Source of the DNA: a bacterium
GTDB lineage: Bacteria > JALSQH01
Assembly (NCBI GenBank): GCA_026985515.1
Contig: JALSQH010000084.1
Location: 1 to 15,289 of the forward strand
DNA: 15,289 nucleotides
Direction: 5' to 3'
Shown piece after piece: positions 7,914 to 15,196 of this stretch. Position 1 is the stretch's first letter; the number at the start of each line of letters is the position of its first letter. Made by a program: the position numbers and the translations under genes. Under the pieces are notes generated by a model. It was not told the origin of the DNA. It worked only from the letters and a program-made list of their open reading frames with translations, and made no database searches.

Positions 7914-8986
7914 AGTTCTGGAAGTATCTCCTGATCAGATTTTCTATTATTTTTATCCTTACTTTGCTGGCATCAACCCTGATATTTCAAATCGTCACGC
8001 TTGTTGAAGAGGCCAGCAGACTGGGGGGAGAAGCAAGCCTCACATATCTTCTTTACTGGGAGCTATTAAAGACAGGAGCCATTCTATATCTCCTTTTTCC
8101 ACCTTCAACAATCATTGCTTCCTCAATTCTTCTTCTTTCCCTTTCAATTAACAGGGAACTTATTGCTCTCCTTTCCTCAGGAATACCTGTAAGAAAATTT
8201 CTTTTAACTCTTTCATTCACGGGTATCATTGTGGCAGCCAGCCATTTTCTCCTTGGCGAATTTGTCGTGCCTTATATGGAGAAAAAAGCGCAGGAGATTT
8301 ACTATACAAAAATAAAAAAATTGTCTTATCAGTTTCGTAAAACTGACAAAGTATGGCTTCAGAGTAAAAACTGCATATGCAGAGTTGGGCTTATTCTCCC
8401 CGAAGAAAAGGCTCTGAAGGATCTGACAATAATAAAGTTCAATGATGAGCTCAGGCCTGTTGAAGTGGAAAAAGTATGGTTTGCCACATATATAAGAAAT
8501 AAGTGGCTGTTTTTAAAAGTAAACAGAGTTGACTACACTCACAGGTTACCTTCAGAAACAAATAAAAAATTTATGGTTTCGGAAGATTTTCCATTTTCTT
8601 TCAAGTCAATGGAATTTCTCAGGAAAAAACCCTCTGAAATGAACATCATTCAGTTATACAGGTACATCAGGCTCCTGAAACAGGGTGGATACATCTATCC
8701 ATATATCATTGCAGGTTTCATTCAAAAGATAACCTCTCCTCTTATAACAATCATCATCTTTCTTCTTCCAGCAGGATTTCTCTACCTGAATCCCAGAAAA
8801 AAAAATTACCTGCCCCAGCTTGCAATTTCCATATTTACCGGTTTCGCGATTCTGGGCATCAACCTTCTTGCCTCTTCCATTCATTCGGGAGGATTGATAC
8901 CCTATGTAACATCCACCGGGCCCTTTTTGATTTTGTCTCTACTGACATGGCTTTTAATAAAGCGAAACTTTTCCATAAGACACTGA
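7910..8986 (+). CDS. lptG: LPS export ABC transporter permease LptG (YjgP/YjgQ family)
   Basis: This is the partner permease of LptF, 358 aa, with the same layout: spans at about 12-34, 55-79 and 97-120, a periplasmic jellyroll to about 260, and three C-terminal spans. The cytoplasmic coupling motif NRELIALLSSGIPVRKF (81-97) is strongly conserved. The segment around PSEMNIIQLYRYIRLLKQGG, just before the fourth span, is typical of LptG. It begins in a 4-base ATGA overlap with lptF, so the two subunits are probably made in equal amounts by coupled translation. Which of the pair is F and which is G should be confirmed by alignment, but membership of the family is secure. Confidence 0.88.
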   Translation: MKFWKYLLIRFSIIFILTLLASTLIFQIVTLVEEASRLGGEASLTYLLYWELLKTGAILYLLFPPSTIIASSILLLSLSINRELIALLSSGIPVRKFLLTLSFTGIIVAASHFLLGEFVVPYMEKKAQEIYYTKIKKLSYQFRKTDKVWLQSKNCICRVGLILPEEKALKDLTIIKFNDELRPVEVEKVWFATYIRNKWLFLKVNRVDYTHRLPSETNKKFMVSEDFPFSFKSMEFLRKKPSEMNIIQLYRYIRLLKQGGYIYPYIIAGFIQKITSPLITIIIFLLPAGFLYLNPRKKNYLPQLAISIFTGFAILGINLLASSIHSGGLIPYVTSTGPFLILSLLTWLLIKRNFSIRH

Positions 8987-8995
8987 GCCTTCATA

Positions 8996-9024
8996 TTGCT
9001 TTACCACTGCTTCTATGGTACAAT
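8996..9024 (+). promoter_or_regulatory. Possible internal promoter before the cyclic-nucleotide-binding gene
   Basis: TTGCTT (8996-9001) and TACAAT (9019-9024) are 17 bases apart, and a TGG immediately before the -10 makes it an extended -10. Transcription would begin near 9031, essentially at the ATG at 9032, which lacks a Shine-Dalgarno sequence. If real, the gene has its own leaderless transcript in addition to readthrough from lptG. Confidence 0.5.
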
Positions 9025-9031
9025 TGCAAGT

Positions 9032-9640
9032 ATGAAATGGGGATTGAGAAGTATATGTGAGAAGATTCTGAAAAATAAAGGTGAAAATAAACTTGTCACT
9101 TTCTTTAAAGATGTGGAGCTGTTCAGGGATTTCACAGATGAAGAAATCTTGAATTTCATCGAGTCAGTCCCGATTTCAACGAGGGAATATGCCCCGGGTG
9201 AAATGGTTTTTCATGAAGGGCAGGGAGGAGTGAGTGTATACTTCGTTTTTGAAGGGAGAGTGGGGATTTACAAAAATTATGGGGAGACTGATGAAATCAC
9301 TCTTGCACATCTCCATAAAGGTGATTTTTTCGGTGAAATATCTTTTCTGAGAGAAACACCAAGAACAGCAACAGTTGTAGCGATGCAACCCACAGTGCTG
9401 CTTGCAATTTCACAGAGAGATATAGAGGAGTTTATGAACAATTATCCCCATATTGCATACAAGATTTTGAAAAATTTTGCCATCAAGTTATCAAATGATC
9501 TGGAGAAGAGCAACAAACAAATGGAAAATTATGTAAAAACAATTCACTCTCTCAGTGAAGAAGTGGAAATTTTAAAAAAAGAACTCAATTCATGCAAAAG
9601 CAAGTTAAAACCCAGCAACTCCCGGGAAAAAGAAGAATGA
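9032..9640 (+). CDS. Stand-alone cyclic nucleotide-binding domain protein with coiled-coil tail
   Basis: This is a 202-aa predicted cytoplasmic protein. Residues 23-150 form a CRP/PKA-type cNMP-binding fold. The phosphate-binding cassette is intact: GDFFGEIS (97-104) with Glu102 for the ribose hydroxyl and PRTATV (110-115) with Arg111 for the cyclic phosphate, so cAMP or cGMP binding is likely. There is no C-terminal helix-turn-helix, unlike Crp/Fnr regulators. Residues 155-195 are instead a charged heptad-like coiled coil, suggesting dimerisation or a protein partner. The start is the ATG at 9032; a TTG 12 codons upstream would place the predicted -35 box inside the gene and add residues outside the domain. 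It ends in a 4-base ATGA overlap with the PerM gene, so a role tied to that permease or to the envelope operon is possible but unproven. Confidence 0.85.
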   Translation: MKWGLRSICEKILKNKGENKLVTFFKDVELFRDFTDEEILNFIESVPISTREYAPGEMVFHEGQGGVSVYFVFEGRVGIYKNYGETDEITLAHLHKGDFFGEISFLRETPRTATVVAMQPTVLLAISQRDIEEFMNNYPHIAYKILKNFAIKLSNDLEKSNKQMENYVKTIHSLSEEVEILKKELNSCKSKLKPSNSREKEE

Positions 9641-10698
9641 GCGGCAAATCCCACTTCTGGGCATGGTTTCAGTTTATAACCATGCTGCTGATTGGAACTG
9701 TAATTCTCTTCAAGTTGCTGAACTTCATCATTATCTCCATACCTCTCATACTCGGTGTTGTAATGTACTATTCCTCGAAACCCATAATTGAATTCCTGAT
9801 AAGACATGGAATATCAAGAAAAATGAGCGTAAATATTGTTTTCGTAACCTCTACAATCCTTTCCCTTCTGCTGATTTACTTCATTCCATCCTGGTTTTAT
9901 CAGGAAATACTTAATCTGAAAAATAAAGCTCCATTGGTTATTTCACAGATCCAGGATTTACTCACTTCCACGGAAAACTGGCTCAATACAAAACTTCCAC
10001 CAGATATTATGAGAATTGACATTGAAAGTTATGTTATGAGTCTGGCAAAAAAACTTCTACCCCTGATTTTCTCCAATTTGCCAGGAATGATTACCAATTT
10101 GATTATAATAATTGCCATGACTCCTGTTTTCGGATTCTTTCTCCTGAAGGATTCCAAGCAATTTAAAGAATTCTTTCTCAACATAACTCCAAACAGATAC
10201 TACGAAATGGCTGCGGTGATAATAGACAGGATCAACAAACAGGTGGGCAACTATATTGTGGGAAGAATAATTGAGGCTGCTGCAGTGGGAATTATCGTTC
10301 TCTTACCCACAGCCTTTGCTGGAGTAGAAGGTTCGGTTCTGATAGCTTTTATTGTGGCAGTTACAAACATCATTCCCTACATAGGACCGATTATTGGAAC
10401 AATTGTAGGAGTTATACTTGGCTTTGCTTCTGTAACAACAAGTTTCACACCCATATGGGTGATTCTCTTTGCATGTGGTGCCGCACAACTGATAGATGCC
10501 GTGATTCTATCCCCCGTGATAGTAGGCAAGAGTATGAATCTACATCCCCTTGTGGTTTTCACAACTTTTATAATTGCCGCGAGAATGTTTGGAATACTGG
10601 GATTAATCGTGGGCGTACCAATCGTGGCAATATATGTTATAACTTTCCAATCTTTCAGACAGGCTTTAAAGGGATTTGCACCTTACGAAAAAATATGA
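9637..10698 (+). CDS. PerM / AI-2E transporter family permease
   Basis: This is a 353-aa inner-membrane protein of the UPF0118/AI-2E family, whose members include TqsA (autoinducer-2 export), PerM and Na+/H+ antiporter-like proteins. Two N-terminal spans (about 10-55) are followed by a third hydrophobic block, an amphipathic loop, and the conserved C-terminal half: QVGNYIVGRIIEAAAVGI, the hydrophobic core ending NIIPYIGPIIGTIVG, and LSPVIVGKSMNLHPLVV, which together are diagnostic. The ATG at 9637 overlaps the previous stop as ATGA and is preferred over the in-frame ATG at 9592, which lies deep in the upstream gene. The substrate cannot be inferred; the family is functionally diverse. Its stop is one base from the convergent frr stop. 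Confidence 0.85.
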   Translation: MSGKSHFWAWFQFITMLLIGTVILFKLLNFIIISIPLILGVVMYYSSKPIIEFLIRHGISRKMSVNIVFVTSTILSLLLIYFIPSWFYQEILNLKNKAPLVISQIQDLLTSTENWLNTKLPPDIMRIDIESYVMSLAKKLLPLIFSNLPGMITNLIIIIAMTPVFGFFLLKDSKQFKEFFLNITPNRYYEMAAVIIDRINKQVGNYIVGRIIEAAAVGIIVLLPTAFAGVEGSVLIAFIVAVTNIIPYIGPIIGTIVGVILGFASVTTSFTPIWVILFACGAAQLIDAVILSPVIVGKSMNLHPLVVFTTFIIAARMFGILGLIVGVPIVAIYVITFQSFRQALKGFAPYEKI

Positions 10699-10699
10699 A

Positions 10700-11272
10700 T
10701 CAGACTTCCATCAACTCTTTTTCTTTTTCCTCAAGTAGTTTATTGATTTTCTTTATGAACTCGTCGGTGAGCTTCTGCACCTTATCCAGTAGTCTCTCTA
10801 TATCATCTTCCGAAACATGACCCTCTTTCTTTATCCTCTTAAGATGGTCATTTGCATCATGTCTCACACCCCTTATCTTCACTCTGTGCTCCTCAGCGAT
10901 CTTGTGAGCCTGCTTCACAAGATTTTTTCTGGTTTCCTCTGTAAGGGGTGGAACTGGAACTCTTATCACTTCACCATCATCAGATGGATTGAGGCCAAGA
11001 TCAGACTCAAGTATTGCCTTCTCTATGGCCTTGAATATCGTCTTGTCCCATGGTTTTATTACTATTAAATCATGAGAGGGAGCAGTAATAGATGCAATCT
11101 GATTGAGAGGTGTGGGTGTTCCATAATAATCAATTTTAATCCCGTCAAGCAAACTGACCGACGCACGACCTGTCCTCAAATGAGATAACTCTTTCCTGAA
11201 ATATTCTATTACCTTTTCCATCCTTCCTCTTGCATCCCTGTATACTTCCTCAAGATCAACCATTTCTTCCAT
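10700..11272 (-). CDS. frr: Ribosome recycling factor
   Basis: This 190-aa cytoplasmic protein works with EF-G to split post-termination ribosomes. The sequence covers the whole family: [18 protein letters not shown] (29-46, shared core), [14 protein letters not shown], the [14 protein letters not shown] helix, the [24 protein letters not shown] hinge region and a C-terminal helix ([19 protein letters not shown]). Length is close to the usual 185. The ATG at 11272 has AGGAGG 6 bases upstream; a GTG one codon earlier is less well spaced. It overlaps the end of pyrH by 17 bases, and its Shine-Dalgarno lies within pyrH, so coupling is expected. It is the last gene of the rpsB operon. Confidence 0.97.
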   Translation of the reverse strand: MEEMVDLEEVYRDARGRMEKVIEYFRKELSHLRTGRASVSLLDGIKIDYYGTPTPLNQIASITAPSHDLIVIKPWDKTIFKAIEKAILESDLGLNPSDDGEVIRVPVPPLTEETRKNLVKQAHKIAEEHRVKIRGVRHDANDHLKRIKKEGHVSEDDIERLLDKVQKLTDEFIKKINKLLEEKEKELMEV

Positions 11273-11993
11273 CACCCACCTCCTCTCCTATGTATGTTCC
11301 AACCTTTTCACCTTTAACTATTTTAACCAGACTTCCCCTCCTTTTCAAGTTATAAACAATCACCGGCAGACCATTTTCCTTACACAGTGTGATAGCCGTC
11401 ATATCCATTACCCTTAAATCTTTGCTGATCACATCATCGTAACTCAGTTTCTCATATAACTTAGCCCTTTTATCCTTTTTGGGATCCGCAGAATAAACTC
11501 CATCTACATTAGTAGCCTTTAGCAGTACGTCAACTCCCATCTCAATTCCCCTGAGAGCAGAAGCGGTATCTGTGGTAAAAAAGGGATTACCCGTACCGGC
11601 AGCAAAAATGACAACCCTCCCCTTTTCAAGATGCCTCTGTGCCCTTCTTCTTATATATGGCTCTGCAATGGCTCTCATCTCTATTGCCGTGGCAACTCTG
11701 GTTGGAACCCCCCTCTTCTCCAGAACATCCTGAAAGGCAAGGGCATTTATGACCGTTGCCAGCATTCCCATATAATCACCGGTAACCCTGTCTATGCCCT
11801 TTCCTTTGCCCTTTACTCCTCTGAAGATATTTCCTCCTCCCACGACCATGGCAATCTGAACACCCAGTTCCCACACCTCTTTTACTTCATCGGCGATCTG
11901 GGAAATAGTTTCAGCATCGATTCCGAATTCGGCATCACCAGCAAGAGCTTCCCCACTTATTTTGAGAAGGATCCTGTGGTACTTTAAATCCAT
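11256..11993 (-). CDS. pyrH: UMP kinase
   Basis: This 245-aa amino-acid-kinase-fold enzyme phosphorylates UMP to UDP with ATP, feeding pyrimidine nucleotides to RNA and envelope synthesis; family members are hexamers under GTP/UTP control. Visible signatures are [13 protein letters not shown] near the N-terminus, [50 protein letters not shown] and [16 protein letters not shown]. The ATG at 11993 shares its A with the TGA stop of tsf (TGATG), and there is only a weak purine run upstream, so translation probably depends on reinitiation after tsf. A TTG codon just upstream (11996) is a less likely start. Confidence 0.97.
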   Translation of the reverse strand: MDLKYHRILLKISGEALAGDAEFGIDAETISQIADEVKEVWELGVQIAMVVGGGNIFRGVKGKGKGIDRVTGDYMGMLATVINALAFQDVLEKRGVPTRVATAIEMRAIAEPYIRRRAQRHLEKGRVVIFAAGTGNPFFTTDTASALRGIEMGVDVLLKATNVDGVYSADPKKDKRAKLYEKLSYDDVISKDLRVMDMTAITLCKENGLPVIVYNLKRRGSLVKIVKGEKVGTYIGEEVGDGRNG

Positions 11994-12619
11994 CAACTCT
12001 TTTTACCTGAAATTATTATTTCATCTTCACCCAATTTCATTCTGACAAATCTTTTCACCACAATATTTTCACCTAACTTGGCAATGTGTTCCTTGATAAG
12101 ATCACCTATTTTCTTCTTCTGATCCCTCACATACGGCTGTTCAAGGAGACATACTTCTTCATAAAATTTATTTATCCTTCCCTCAGCTATTCTCTCTGCT
12201 ATGTTCTCCGATTTTCCTTCAGCAATTGCAGCCTGTTTGTAAATCTCCTTTTCCTTTTCCAGCTCCTCAGCTGGTACATCCTCTCTGCTTACATACCTGG
12301 GGCTCATAGCAGCAATCTGCATTGCAATTTCTTTAACAAGATTCTGGAACTCCTCAGTCCTTGCCACAAAATCGGTCTCGCAATTAACCTCAACCAGGAC
12401 TCCCAGTTTGTTATCATGATGAATGTAGTAACCAATAACACCATCTCCCGCTGCCCTGCCTGCCTTTTTGTCAGCCTTGGCTATCCCCTTTTTTCTCAGA
12501 ATTTCGGCAGCCCTGTCAAGGTCACCATCAGCCTCTTCAAGAGCCTTTTTGCATTCAAGTATTCCCGCTCCTGTCCTTTCCCTGAGAGTTTTGATCATCT
12601 CTGTGGTTATATTTGCCAC
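11993..12619 (-). CDS. tsf: Translation elongation factor EF-Ts (short form)
   Basis: This is the guanine nucleotide exchange factor for EF-Tu. The N-terminal UBA-like domain carries [20 protein letters not shown] (16-35), and the core carries NCETDFVAR (about 79-87), whose Asp-Phe intrudes near the Mg2+ site of EF-Tu. At 208 aa it is a short EF-Ts like those of Thermus and several other lineages, not the 283-aa E. coli form with its larger core and coiled-coil region. The C-terminal module (residues about 160-205, [21 protein letters not shown]) is present. The GTG start at 12619 has GGAGG 7 bases upstream. It lies 24 bases after rpsB. Confidence 0.97.
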   Translation of the reverse strand: MANITTEMIKTLRERTGAGILECKKALEEADGDLDRAAEILRKKGIAKADKKAGRAAGDGVIGYYIHHDNKLGVLVEVNCETDFVARTEEFQNLVKEIAMQIAAMSPRYVSREDVPAEELEKEKEIYKQAAIAEGKSENIAERIAEGRINKFYEEVCLLEQPYVRDQKKKIGDLIKEHIAKLGENIVVKRFVRMKLGEDEIIISGKKS

Positions 12620-12643
12620 TTTTCTACCTCCAATTTATTTGAT

Positions 12644-13486
12644 TCACTCTTCAGTTTCCTCTTCTTCCTTTTCACCAGACTCAGATTTTTCCTCTGAAGA
12701 ACTCTTCGCCTTTCTAATCTTAATAACTTTTTCGGGAGACCTCTTTCCCTGTGCCTGCGCAACCTCAAGGGACTCCTCAACTGCCTGCTGCAACCTCTCC
12801 TCTCTTAGCTTCAATCCTTCTTCAACTGCCTCCCTTATCTTTGACGTAAAAAGTTTAATGGATCTTATTGCGTCGTCGTTACCGGGAATAATATAATCAA
12901 CCAGGTCAGGATCAGCATTTGTATCAACAATTCCAACAATTGGTATGCCAAGTTTTCTTGCTTCCTTAACTGCAATTTCTTCATTCTTTGTGTCCACGAT
13001 GTAAACAGCCTGGGGAAGTTTTTCCATGTCCCTTATTCCATTCAGAACACGCTGAAGTTTCTCTTTCTTACGGAGGAGTCTCATTGCCTCCTTTTTGGGT
13101 AATCTCTCAAGTACTCCCTCTTCTTCCATCTGTTCAATTTTCTTTAACTTTTCCACGCTCTTTCTTATGGTTCTGAAATTGGTAAGAGTACCTCCAAGCC
13201 ACCTGAAATTTACATAGGGCATTCCGACCTTTTCCGCTTCCTCCTTAATAATGTCCTGGGCCTGCTTTTTTGTACCAACAAAGAGAATCGTTCCACCATC
13301 TGCCACCACATTTACAACAAAATCATAGGCAATATCAAAAAGTTTCACAGTTTGTTGAAGATCAATGATATGAATTCTGTTCCTTGTGGTGAAAATGTAG
13401 GGCTTCATCTTGGGATTCCAGCGATGAGTCTGATGCCCGAAGTGAGCACCAGCTTCCAGAACTTCCTTCATCGTTAATCTTGGCAT
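12644..13486 (-). CDS. rpsB: 30S ribosomal protein S2 with acidic C-terminal tail
   Basis: This is a small-subunit ribosomal protein bound late on the platform/neck with bS1 contacts. Signatures are [20 protein letters not shown] near the N-terminus, [15 protein letters not shown], and [18 protein letters not shown]. The conserved core ends near residue 225. The remaining 50 or so residues form a highly charged, probably disordered tail that ends in a run of Glu and extends the protein to 280 aa (E. coli S2 is 241). AAGGAGGT stands before the ATG. It is the first gene of the rpsB-tsf-pyrH-frr operon and is preceded by a structured leader suited to autogenous control. Confidence 0.97.
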   Translation of the reverse strand: MPRLTMKEVLEAGAHFGHQTHRWNPKMKPYIFTTRNRIHIIDLQQTVKLFDIAYDFVVNVVADGGTILFVGTKKQAQDIIKEEAEKVGMPYVNFRWLGGTLTNFRTIRKSVEKLKKIEQMEEEGVLERLPKKEAMRLLRKKEKLQRVLNGIRDMEKLPQAVYIVDTKNEEIAVKEARKLGIPIVGIVDTNADPDLVDYIIPGNDDAIRSIKLFTSKIREAVEEGLKLREERLQQAVEESLEVAQAQGKRSPEKVIKIRKAKSSSEEKSESGEKEEEETEE

Positions 13487-13511
13487 GGCAAACCTCCTTG
13501 GTTTTTTCCTC

Positions 13512-13574
13512 CACCTGCCTCATTTTCCACAGGGATTACCAGACAGGTAACACCACCTGTGGAATCAGCAGGTG
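13512..13574 (-). promoter_or_regulatory. Structured leader RNA of the rpsB operon
   Basis: Three perfectly paired, nested helices fold into one long irregular hairpin in the minus-strand transcript. The outer helix is CACCTGC (13574-13568) with GCAGGTG (13518-13512). The middle helix is TTCCACAGG (13564-13556) with CCTGTGGAA (13533-13525). The inner helix is TTACC (13550-13546) with GGTAA (13540-13536), closed by a TGTCT loop. Asymmetric internal loops separate them. The structure ends just upstream of the ribosome-binding site, which suits an S2-responsive translational control element. I do not recognise it as a named RNA family. Confidence 0.72.
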
Positions 13575-13586
13575 TGTGATTTAGTA

Positions 13587-14225
13587 TTAAGTTATACGAG
13601 TATCACTTTTTTCTGCAAGTATTTTCTTTACCTTTTTAAGAGTTACATATGTGGGGGGCATCAGCTTTATCTGATTTCTCTCAGCTCTGGTGATGGCATC
13701 CTCAGGTCTGATCCATATATACTCCTCTATCTCCCGGGGATTGGGGAATACCTCAGGCTCACCTTCAAGTTTCACAAGAAAAAATCTCGTATCAAATCTC
13801 ACGGGAAAGACAGGTGGGGTCAGCCAGTGATCCAGGTACATTATATTTTCGGGGACAGAAATATCACACTCTTTCACCACATCATCAAAAGTAAGAAGCC
13901 CCTTCCGGTACCTCTCCACCACATTCAGATTTCCTCTATCACTTCCCAGAAATATACCGGTTTCCTCAAACACCTCTCTGATACCAGCCACAATATGAGC
14001 AATCATTTCCCTCTCACTCATGAAAGCAAGAGAAGAAAGATTCTTCAAAAGTTCCAAAGAAACCCTTCCGCTCAGAATAGAATTGTAATCTTCATCATCA
14101 ACTCTCCCACCGGGATAAACATGGAATCCACCAAGAAATTTCAGGGATTTTTTCCTCAATGTCAGAAGAACTTTACCATCAGGGGTAAGAAGGATAAATG
14201 TGGAAGCCTTAAAAATTGGAGACAT
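13587..14225 (-). CDS. NUDT19-like Nudix hydrolase with split Nudix box
   Basis: This is a 212-aa putative nucleotide-diphosphate-derivative hydrolase. The canonical Nudix box is interrupted: its start is at VYPGGRVDDED (36-46) and its catalytic half, REVFEETG (83-90, metal-binding Glu87/Glu88), comes some 30 residues later than in a standard box. This split arrangement is known from NUDT19/RP2-type proteins, which hydrolyse CoA and acyl-CoA to 4'-phosphopantetheine products, so a CoA diphosphatase activity is a reasonable guess. The N-terminal strand ASTFILLTPDGKVLLTLR fits the fold. The ATG at 14225 was chosen; a GTG two codons upstream is possible, and neither has a clear Shine-Dalgarno. 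The gene lies upstream of rpsB on the same strand and may read through into it. Confidence 0.75.
   Translation of the reverse strand: MSPIFKASTFILLTPDGKVLLTLRKKSLKFLGGFHVYPGGRVDDEDYNSILSGRVSLELLKNLSSLAFMSEREMIAHIVAGIREVFEETGIFLGSDRGNLNVVERYRKGLLTFDDVVKECDISVPENIMYLDHWLTPPVFPVRFDTRFFLVKLEGEPEVFPNPREIEEYIWIRPEDAITRAERNQIKLMPPTYVTLKKVKKILAEKSDTRIT
13591..13618 (-). promoter_or_regulatory. Predicted rpsB operon promoter inside the 3' end of the Nudix gene
   Basis: On the minus strand, TTGCAG (13618-13613) and TATAAC (13596-13591) are 16 bases apart. Both boxes lie within the last codons of the upstream Nudix gene, whose stop is at 13589-13587. A start near 13584 would give a leader of about 98 bases containing the complete hairpin structure. 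Confidence 0.5.
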
Positions 14226-14236
14226 CTTCACTTAAA

Positions 14237-14242
14237 ATTATA
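14237..14242 (-). promoter_or_regulatory. Predicted -10 box of the Nudix gene
   Basis: TATAAT on the minus strand (14242-14237) places transcription start near 14230, at or within a few bases of the possible GTG (14231) and ATG (14225) starts. The -35 region is weak (TGGATT at 17-base spacing). The resulting mRNA would be almost leaderless. Confidence 0.4.
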
Positions 14243-14251
14243 AAATACTCA

Positions 14252-14281
14252 TGTTACAAAATCCAGTGGCCGTCGTATAAT
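14252..14281 (+). promoter_or_regulatory. Candidate promoter of the ECF sigma operon (possibly autoregulated)
   Basis: TGTTAC (14252-14257), 16 bases, then CGTA (14274-14277) resembles the ECF-type promoter arrangement known for SigW-like factors (TGAAAC, 16 bases, CGTA). The overlapping TATAAT (14276-14281), with GTTACA (14253-14258) 17 bases upstream, also makes a sigma-70 promoter. Either would start transcription near 14288, just ahead of the GGGAG ribosome-binding site. Confidence 0.45.
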
Positions 14282-14298
14282 ATTAGTGGGAGTTAAAA

Positions 14299-14832
14299 AT
14301 GTACAGTGAATATTCTGACAGAGAACTCTTTGAGCTTTTCAGGGAAGGAAGAGAAGAACCTTTTGAGATTGTTTATGAGAGGTACAAACCCAGACTTTAC
14401 GTTTTTCTCAGGAATCTTATTCCAGAAATACCACCAGATGAGATAGGGGATATAATTCAGGATATATTTTTGAAAGTAATAGAAAAGGCAACCTCTTTTA
14501 AAAAGAAGCATAAATTCTCAACCTGGATATATACAATTGCCAGAAACAAAGCTTACGACTACATGAGAAAGAGGAAAAGAAGAAAAAACCCTGATCCCCC
14601 GGTTGAGAGAACCCCCGAGGAAAAAAGTATTCACAGGGAAGAGTGGGAAAGGGTGCTCTCAGCTGTTACCAGACTTCCTGTGGAGTACAGAGAGGTGGTT
14701 CTTCTGAGGTCAGAGGGATTCTCATACAGGGAAATTTCAAAAATCCTCTTTATCCCTGAGAGGGTCGCCATAACAAGAATGCACAGAGCAGTGAAAAAAT
14801 TGAAGGAGGAACTGGGCAATGAAAACTTTTGA
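14299..14832 (+). CDS. ECF-family RNA polymerase sigma factor
   Basis: This is a 177-aa sigma factor made of regions 2 and 4 only. Sigma-2 spans about 21-92, with DIIQDIFLKVIEKATSF (51-67) in the core-binding helices and FSTWIYTIARNKAYDYMRKR (73-92) for -10 recognition. A basic linker follows (KRKRRKNPDPP). Sigma-4 spans about 115-172, with LPVEYREVVLLRSEGFSYRE leading into the helix-turn-helix ISKILFIPERVAITRMHRA that reads the -35. GGGAG lies 6 bases before the ATG. The gene overlaps the next one by 14 bases. Its activity is probably held by the downstream single-span membrane protein, as in other ECF/anti-sigma pairs. Confidence 0.94.
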   Translation: MYSEYSDRELFELFREGREEPFEIVYERYKPRLYVFLRNLIPEIPPDEIGDIIQDIFLKVIEKATSFKKKHKFSTWIYTIARNKAYDYMRKRKRRKNPDPPVERTPEEKSIHREEWERVLSAVTRLPVEYREVVLLRSEGFSYREISKILFIPERVAITRMHRAVKKLKEELGNENF

Positions 14833-15196
14833 TAGAGAATTTGAAAGGGAAGAAAGAAAGATCATAGAGATGGTATCAAATGCTCTTTCGCAGCAGAGGA
14901 AAAAGGAAGAAAGTTTTTATAAGAATCTCAGGGCTCCTCAATACTCCCGGCCGGGGTATAGAATATGGTGGGTGCTGGCACCCTTTCTCATGATTGCTCT
15001 TGCTCTACTGATACTTTCCCTTCTCCCTGCCTCTCCACCCACGATTGATAGGATTGATTCTCAGATCTACTCGGTGGAAGAAACACTGCAACTTATTGAA
15101 CCCGATCAGCAGGAACTGGCATCCACAAACATTGATGAGGAGATATGGCAAATTGAAGAGGAATTTAAAACTTTGAAGGAGGAACAAAATGGTTAA
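14819..15196 (+). CDS. Putative single-span anti-sigma factor, lacking a zinc motif
   Basis: This 125-aa protein has a charged cytoplasmic N-terminus (1-48, helical, rich in Glu/Arg/Lys), one membrane span (about 49-69, IWWVLAPFLMIALALLILSL) and an acidic periplasmic C-terminus (70-125) that looks helical. It contains no Cys and no His, so it is not a zinc-binding (ZAS/ChrR/RsrA) anti-sigma. Its size and layout recall CnrY-type anti-sigma factors, which clamp their sigma with a short N-terminal helix. The function is inferred from position: it starts inside the sigma gene (14-base overlap, GGAGG 9 bases upstream) and overlaps the next gene by 8 bases. I see no direct sequence signature that proves sigma binding. 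Confidence 0.7.
   Translation: MKTFDREFEREERKIIEMVSNALSQQRKKEESFYKNLRAPQYSRPGYRIWWVLAPFLMIALALLILSLLPASPPTIDRIDSQIYSVEETLQLIEPDQQELASTNIDEEIWQIEEEFKTLKEEQNG

Noticed and set aside
8996-9031. TTG start extending the cNMP-binding protein by 12 residues
   Set aside because: The codons coincide with a good -35/-10 pair, the extra residues are outside the domain and there is no Shine-Dalgarno; the ATG at 9032 is simpler.
9592-9636. Earlier ATG for the PerM permease
   Set aside because: It lies 49 bases inside the upstream gene and adds a polar extension; the ATG at 9637 forms a typical ATGA overlap.
9032-9640. Crp/Fnr transcription factor
   Set aside because: There is no helix-turn-helix after the cNMP domain; the C-terminal part is a coiled coil.
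12086-12697. A 203-codon plus-strand frame opposite tsf/rpsB
   Set aside because: It is fully antisense to highly conserved translation genes, and its Phe/Ser/Leu-rich composition is typical of a reverse-frame artefact.
13572-14243. A 223-codon open frame on the plus strand opposite the Nudix gene
   Set aside because: It is antisense to a clear Nudix fold, has no recognisable domain and its composition is that of a shadow frame.
14819-15196. Zinc-binding anti-sigma factor (ZAS) interpretation
   Set aside because: The protein contains no Cys and no His, so the HxxxCxxC motif is impossible.
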